A program made the translations under genes and the position numbers. Shown piece by piece: positions 60,197-64,000 of a DNA stretch of 64,000 nt. Each line of letters starts with the position of its first letter. Position 1 is the first letter of the stretch. Source of the DNA: Rallus limicola (taxonomy: Eukaryota; Chordata; Aves; Gruiformes; Rallidae); assembly GCA_022605955.1 (NCBI GenBank), contig JAKCOZ010000003.1:49662179-49726178 (forward strand). Reading direction: 5' to 3'. The notes under the pieces were generated by a model, which was given only the letters and a program-made list of their open reading frames with translations, made no database searches and was not told the DNA's origin.

Positions 60197-63100
60197 TTAG
60201 GAAGGGGGAAGGGGAAATTACAAAGGCTGCTGGGGCGAGGCAGGTGCTTTGGGAACCACAGCACGAGTTGCTGGGGGAAATAGATAAATGCCAACAGCAC
60301 AATGGCAGACTTGGGGATGTTGCTTCACACGAGAGTAGGGATAACTCTGTGGATTACTCCGTGAACTCCTCAGTGGAGCTGCTTTTGCCCATCCCCTATC
60401 GAAAATCTCGCAGTGAGCTGTTGGAGATATCTGGATCTGCTCCCCCACTAAAATGCCTTTATACAAATGCACGTAGCATGGGGAACAAACAGGAAGAATT
60501 AGAAATCTTTGTGCAGTCACAGGGCCTCGATCTCATTGCAATCACTGAGACGTGGTGGGACAGCCTGGATGACTGGCACGCTACCATGGATGGCTACGTG
60601 CTTTTTAGGAAAGATAGGCTAGGGAGACGAGGTGGAGGAGTTGCTCTTTATGTTAGAGAGCACCTAGAATGTATTGAGCTCCACCTGGGTAGGGATGAAC
60701 CGTTTGTTGAGAGTTTGTGGGTAAGAATTAAAAGACAGGCCAGCTTGGGTGACATAGTCGTGGGTGTGTACTACAGGCCCCCTGATCAAGAGGAGCGGGT
60801 GGATAATGCGTTTTACAAGCAATTGGAAGTAGCCTCAAGATCGCAGGCGTTGGTCCTTATGGGGGACTTCAATTACCCAGATATTTGCTGGGCAAGCAAT
60901 ACGGCCAGTCGTATGCAGTCCAGACAATTTCTGCGGTACATGGAAGACAACTTCCTGACACAGATGGTGCAGGAACCTACGAGGGGAGGGCGGGTGCTTG
61001 ACCTTGTTTTCACTAACAAGGTCGGGCTCGTTAGTGAAGTGAATGTCGGGGGCAGCTTAGGACTAAGCGACCATGAAATGGTCGAGTTCAAGATCCTGAG
61101 TGGAAGAGGCAAGCCAAAAAGTAGGATAGCTACCCTGAATTTTGGAAGAGCTAACTTTGATCTCCTCCGAAATCAAATAGGGGCTATCCCATGGGCTGCT
61201 TTGTTTGAAGGAATGGGTGCCTGCGAGAGCTGGCTAACATTCAAACAGCACCTCTTCCAAGCACAGAATAGGTGCATCCCTTTGAGTAAGAAATCGGGAA
61301 AGAAAGGCAGAAGACCTGCATGGATAAGCAGGGAGCTTATGAATAAACTCAGAGGGAAGCAGAAGACCTATAAACTGTGGAAACAGGGTCTGAGATCACG
61401 GGATGAATATAAGGATGTTGCCAGGGCCTGTAGGGATGCAACTAGGAGGGCTAAGGCTTGCTTAGAAATGAAGCTGGCAAGGGAAATAAAGGACAATAAA
61501 AAGAGTTTCTTCAGGTATGTGAATAGTAAAAGGATGACCAGGGATAATGTAGGTCCCTTGTTGAATGAGGCGGGTGTCTTGGTCACGAGAGATGATGAGA
61601 AGGTGGAGATACTCAATGCCTTCTTTGCCTCGGTCTTTACTCCGAAGGCTTCTCGGGACTCACAGATCCCAGATGAAAGTAGGAGTGGTTGGGGAACGAA
61701 TGGCTTCCCTCTAGTTGAGGTAAGGGAGGTCCGGGAGCGACTCAAGGGAATGAATGCACACAAATCCATGGGCCCGGATGGGATACACCCACGTGTGCTG
61801 AGAGAGCTGGCAGAGGTGATTGCGGAGCCGCTCTCTATCATCTTCGATAAATCCTGGACTACAGGAGAAGTGCCTGAAGATTGGAGGATAGCCAATGTCA
61901 CTCCAGTCTTTAAAAAAGGCAAGAAGGAGGATCCCAGTAACTATAGGCCAGTCAGCCTCACTTCTGTCCCTGGAAAGGTGATGGAACAGCTTGTTTTGGA
62001 CGCCATCTCCAAACAACTGGAAGAGAAGAAGGTCATGAGGAGTAGTCAGCATGGATTCACCAAGGGGAGATCGTGCTCGACCAATCTCATAGCCTTCTAT
62101 GATGTCGTTACCAACTGGGTGGATGGAGGGAGAGCAGTGGATGTCATCTACCTCGACTTTAGCAAAGCTTTCGATACTGTCTCCCATAACATCCTGATAG
62201 AGAAGCTGAGAAAACAAGGGATAGATGAGTGGACAGTGAGGTGGGTTGAGAACTGGCTGTCGGACCGGGCTCAGAGGGTCGTGATCAGTGGAGTAGAATC
62301 TGAATGGAGGCCTGTGACTAGTGGTGTTCCCCAGGGCTCGGTGTTGGGTCCAGTCCTGTTTAATATCTTCATCAACGACCTTGATGAGGGAATAACATCC
62401 ACCCTCAGCAAGTATGCTGATGACACAAAGCTGGGAGGTGTGGCTGACACGCAGGAACACTGCGCTGCCATTCAGCGAGACCTGGACAGGCTGGAGAGCT
62501 GGGCTGGGAGAAACCAAATGAAATTCAACAAAAGCAAGTGTAAAGTCTTGCACCTGGGGAGGAACAACCGACTGTATCAGTACAGGCTGGGGGATGACCT
62601 GTTGGAAAAGAGCTCTGAGGAGAAGGACCTGGGGGTCCTGGTTGATGACAGGTTGGCTATGAGCAAGCAGTGTGCCCTGGTGGCCAAGAGAGCCAATGGG
62701 ATCCTGGGGTGCATCAGGAAGAGTGTGTCCAGCAGGTCGAAGGAGGTGATCCTCCCCCTCTACTCTGCGTTGGTCAGGCCCCACCTGGAGTACTGTGTCC
62801 AGTTCTGGGCCCCCTGGTATAAAAAAGACAGGGACCTTCTGGAGAGAGTCCAGAGAAGGGCGACAAAGTTGATTAGGGGTCTGGAACATCTACCCTACGA
62901 GGAAAGGCTGAGTGAGCTGGGGCTGTTCAGCCTGGAAAAAAGAAGACTTAGGGGGGACCTAATTAATGTCTATAAATATCTTAGACATGGGTTGCAGGGG
63001 GAATTGGACAGCCCCTTTTCAGTGGTCTGTGGGGACAGGACTAGGGGCAATGGCTTTAAGCTAGAGCATAGGAAGTTCCGCACCAACATGCGGAAGAAAT

Positions 63101-63216
63101 TTTTCACAGTGAGGGTGACGGAGCAGTGGAATAGGCTGCCCAGGGAGGTGGTGGAGTCTCCTTCTCTGGAGATATTCAAGTCTCGTCTGGACGCCTATCT
63201 ATGTAGTATGAGATAG
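60187..63216 (+). CDS. CR1 ORF2: APE-type endonuclease and reverse transcriptase
   Basis: This is the replication enzyme for target-primed reverse transcription. Numbering from the GTG codon at 60244, the endonuclease shows TNARS (Asn75), ITETWW (Glu102), MGDFNYP (Asp208) and [10 protein letters not shown] (Asp276, His277). The RT shows [11 protein letters not shown] (Asp638), [15 protein letters not shown] and KYADDTKL (Asp726, Asp727). A CR1-type C-terminal domain follows and ends YLCSMR. No stop or frameshift interrupts about 1,009 codons. The frame is open from just after TAG at 60181-60183, but its first ATG is at 60478, inside the endonuclease motif, so initiation at that ATG would remove Asn75. 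Translation by frameshift from ORF1 or by re-initiation is therefore suspected. The start given is the slip site. Confidence 0.93.
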   Translation, partial: FKLVRKGEGEITKAAGARQVLWEPQHELLGEIDKCQQHNGRLGDVASHESRDNSVDYSVNSSVELLLPIPYRKSRSELLEISGSAPPLKCLYTNARSMGNKQEELEIFVQSQGLDLIAITETWWDSLDDWHATMDGYVLFRKDRLGRRGGGVALYVREHLECIELHLGRDEPFVESLWVRIKRQASLGDIVVGVYYRPPDQEERVDNAFYKQLEVASRSQALVLMGDFNYPDICWASNTASRMQSRQFLRYMEDNFLTQMVQEPTRGGRVLDLVFTNKVGLVSEVNVGGSLGLSDHEMVEFKILSGRGKPKSRIATLNFGRANFDLLRNQIGAIPWAALFEGMGACESWLTFKQHLFQAQNRCIPLSKKSGKKGRRPAWISRELMNKLRGKQKTYKLWKQGLRSRDEYKDVARACRDATRRAKACLEMKLAREIKDNKKSFFRYVNSKRMTRDNVGPLLNEAGVLVTRDDEKVEILNAFFASVFTPKASRDSQIPDESRSGWGTNGFPLVEVREVRERLKGMNAHKSMGPDGIHPRVLRELAEVIAEPLSIIFDKSWTTGEVPEDWRIANVTPVFKKGKKEDPSNYRPVSLTSVPGKVMEQLVLDAISKQLEEKKVMRSSQHGFTKGRSCSTNLIAFYDVVTNWVDGGRAVDVIYLDFSKAFDTVSHNILIEKLRKQGIDEWTVRWVENWLSDRAQRVVISGVESEWRPVTSGVPQGSVLGPVLFNIFINDLDEGITSTLSKYADDTKLGGVADTQEHCAAIQRDLDRLESWAGRNQMKFNKSKCKVLHLGRNNRLYQYRLGDDLLEKSSEEKDLGVLVDDRLAMSKQCALVAKRANGILGCIRKSVSSRSKEVILPLYSALVRPHLEYCVQFWAPWYKKDRDLLERVQRRATKLIRGLEHLPYEERLSELGLFSLEKRRLRGDLINVYKYLRHGLQGELDSPFSVVCGDRTRGNGFKLEHRKFRTNMRKKFFTVRVTEQWNRLPREVVESPSLEIFKSRLDAYLCSMR

Positions 63217-63279
63217 GGAGCCTGCTTTGGCAGGGGGGTTGGACCCGATGATCTCTTGAGGTCCCTTCCAACCCCTAAG
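63217..63279 (+). other. CR1 3'UTR
   Basis: A short 3'UTR with GGCAGGGGGGTTGGACCCGA and TGATCTCTTGAGGTCCCTTC, the conserved CR1 end that its reverse transcriptase recognises. The same block is recognisable in the fragments at 10180, 11265, 42696 and 46779. Confidence 0.9.
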
Positions 63280-63319
63280 ATTCTGTGATTCTGTGATTCT
63301 GTGATTCTGTGATTCTGTG
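63280..63319 (+). repeat. CR1 3' tail, five ATTCTGTG units
   Basis: Five perfect 8-bp direct repeats end the element, the CR1 equivalent of a poly(A) tail. The count of five is more than the two or fewer in the older copies here, consistent with a young insertion. Confidence 0.95.
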
Positions 63320-64000
63320 CAATGAAGGCACAGCCCTTTCATCAGCTGCAGGGCTAATTAGGGTCAACCTATTCACAGAGGTTACTTTAATTAACCAACA
63401 TGTAAATAAATACTGTAGCCATACTGCTCGTTAGCTTTATAGGTTTTTTTCCTGGCTTGCAGACTGACAGGAAAGTGCCAAGAGAGAGGCCCATTTCAGT
63501 AACTTGTGTTTCCAAGCATCTGTGATGTTTCCAGAAAAAACTTTGGATAGTGGTTGAAGACCCAGAATGCTGTTCCTGATAGTTAGCTACAAAGCACAGC
63601 AAAAAATTATACATTTCTTTACTTGAAGAGGTTAGTTTTATTTACGGCATATACGAGGAATGGTATTTTACTTCTTCAGTGGAAGACAGAAAATTCATTG
63701 TAATATTATTTTTTTTTTTAGAAATCAAAGCAAAACACTGTAGAAGACCTTTCAAAATGGGGCTACTGTTGCCTCCAGCTCTCTAGAAAGATAATACCTT
63801 CTCTTTTTCTTTTTCCCTTTGAATGGGGCATGACCTTTAGTCCTACCAAGATCTCACTGACGTGTTTACCAAGTATGGAGTCATTCAACAATGCCATAAT
63901 TTTTAGAACACAAACACTGGTTAAAAACATTGCATAGGCTTGCTGCCTTGAAACAAAGAAACCTCGATTAAAGTTCAATGGCAAAGTAAAAAGCATCAGG
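63320..64000 (-). other. IPO11 intron continuing past the CR1
   Basis: AT-rich, no exon recognised on the minus strand and no other element seen up to the window end. Confidence 0.65.

Larger units (their letters stand above)
58007..63319 (+). mobile_element. Full-length CR1 LINE retrotransposon with both ORFs intact
   Basis: It is a 5.3-kb non-LTR retrotransposon, antisense to IPO11. In order it holds a tandem-repeat 5'UTR (58007-58707), a unique leader (58708-58870), ORF1 (58871-60196), ORF2 (open from 60187 to 63216), a 3'UTR of about 60 bp with GGCAGGGGGGTTGGACCCGA, and five ATTCTGTG units. Full-length intact CR1 copies are rare because nearly all are 5'-truncated; the other CR1 pieces in this window show that pattern. 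No target-site duplication is obvious at the ends, which is usual for CR1. Intact frames and identical monomers indicate a young insertion. Confidence 0.95.

Noticed and set aside
61711..62889. 392-codon minus-strand frame
   Set aside because: It is the complementary shadow of CR1 ORF2 and shows no protein-like domain; ORF2 on the plus strand has all catalytic motifs.
63280..63319. Regular 8-bp direct repeats resembling a short array
   Set aside because: They are the CR1 3' tail, not a CRISPR or regulatory array; there are no spacers.
55965..64000. Search for more IPO11 exons or a nested LRRC70-like gene
   Set aside because: No minus-strand segment matching the preceding IPO11 region and no leucine-rich repeat frame was found; the CR1 fills most of the interval.

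Overview
The window is avian nuclear DNA. Three lines of evidence agree: spliced exons of importin-11 (IPO11), many CR1-type LINE copies with the typical 8-bp 3' tail, and solo LTRs of bird ERV families (TGTCCTGGTTT-type termini). The LTR families look neoavian, but I cannot name the species. IPO11 lies on human 5q12, which corresponds to the bird Z chromosome, so a Z location is likely (inference from synteny knowledge).

Layout. Bases 1 to about 51,380 hold no gene I can support. This is AT-rich DNA downstream of the IPO11 3' end, consistent with the long gene-poor interval after IPO11 in vertebrates. What is recognisable there is transposon debris: solo LTRs at 1879-2973, 3255-3617 (partial), 6601-7605 with another LTR nested at 6648-7248, 7972-8361, 10810-11130 (partial), 13233-13622, 25394-26815 with another nested at 25464-26334, 28939-30122, and a candidate at 47524-48034. 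CR1 fragments lie at 5383-5548, 10180-10700, 11265-11470, 37613-38085, 42696-42998 and 46779-47495. From 51,390 to 55,924, on the minus strand, are the last three coding exons of IPO11 with consensus splice sites, a short 3'UTR and poly(A) signals. From 55,925 to the window end is the next intron upstream.

The standout object is a full-length CR1 retrotransposon (58007-63319, plus strand) inserted antisense to IPO11 in that intron. It has a GC/CpG-rich 5'UTR of tandem 245-bp monomers (two complete and one partial, identical by eye), each carrying an AP-1-like site and a GC box; the two complete units also carry a TATA-like element. An intact ORF1 follows (zinc-knuckle-like cysteines, a 14-residue repeat coiled coil, an SGNH/esterase-like domain), then an intact ORF2 (APE-type endonuclease plus reverse transcriptase, catalytic residues present), a short 3'UTR and five ATTCTGTG repeats.

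Two properties deserve attention. First, ORF1 ends in a zero-frame slippery heptamer, U UUA AAC, directly followed by its stop codon; the -1 frame is exactly ORF2, and ORF2 has no AUG before its endonuclease domain. This suggests ORF2 may be made by -1 ribosomal frameshifting. Second, the 5' end of the insertion coincides with the start site predicted from the TATA-like box in the repeat unit, as expected if the tandem monomers are promoters and the RNA started at a monomer boundary. The ORF1 esterase-like domain keeps its GDS serine, but the block-V Asp and His positions read Asn and Tyr, so this copy may be catalytically impaired there.
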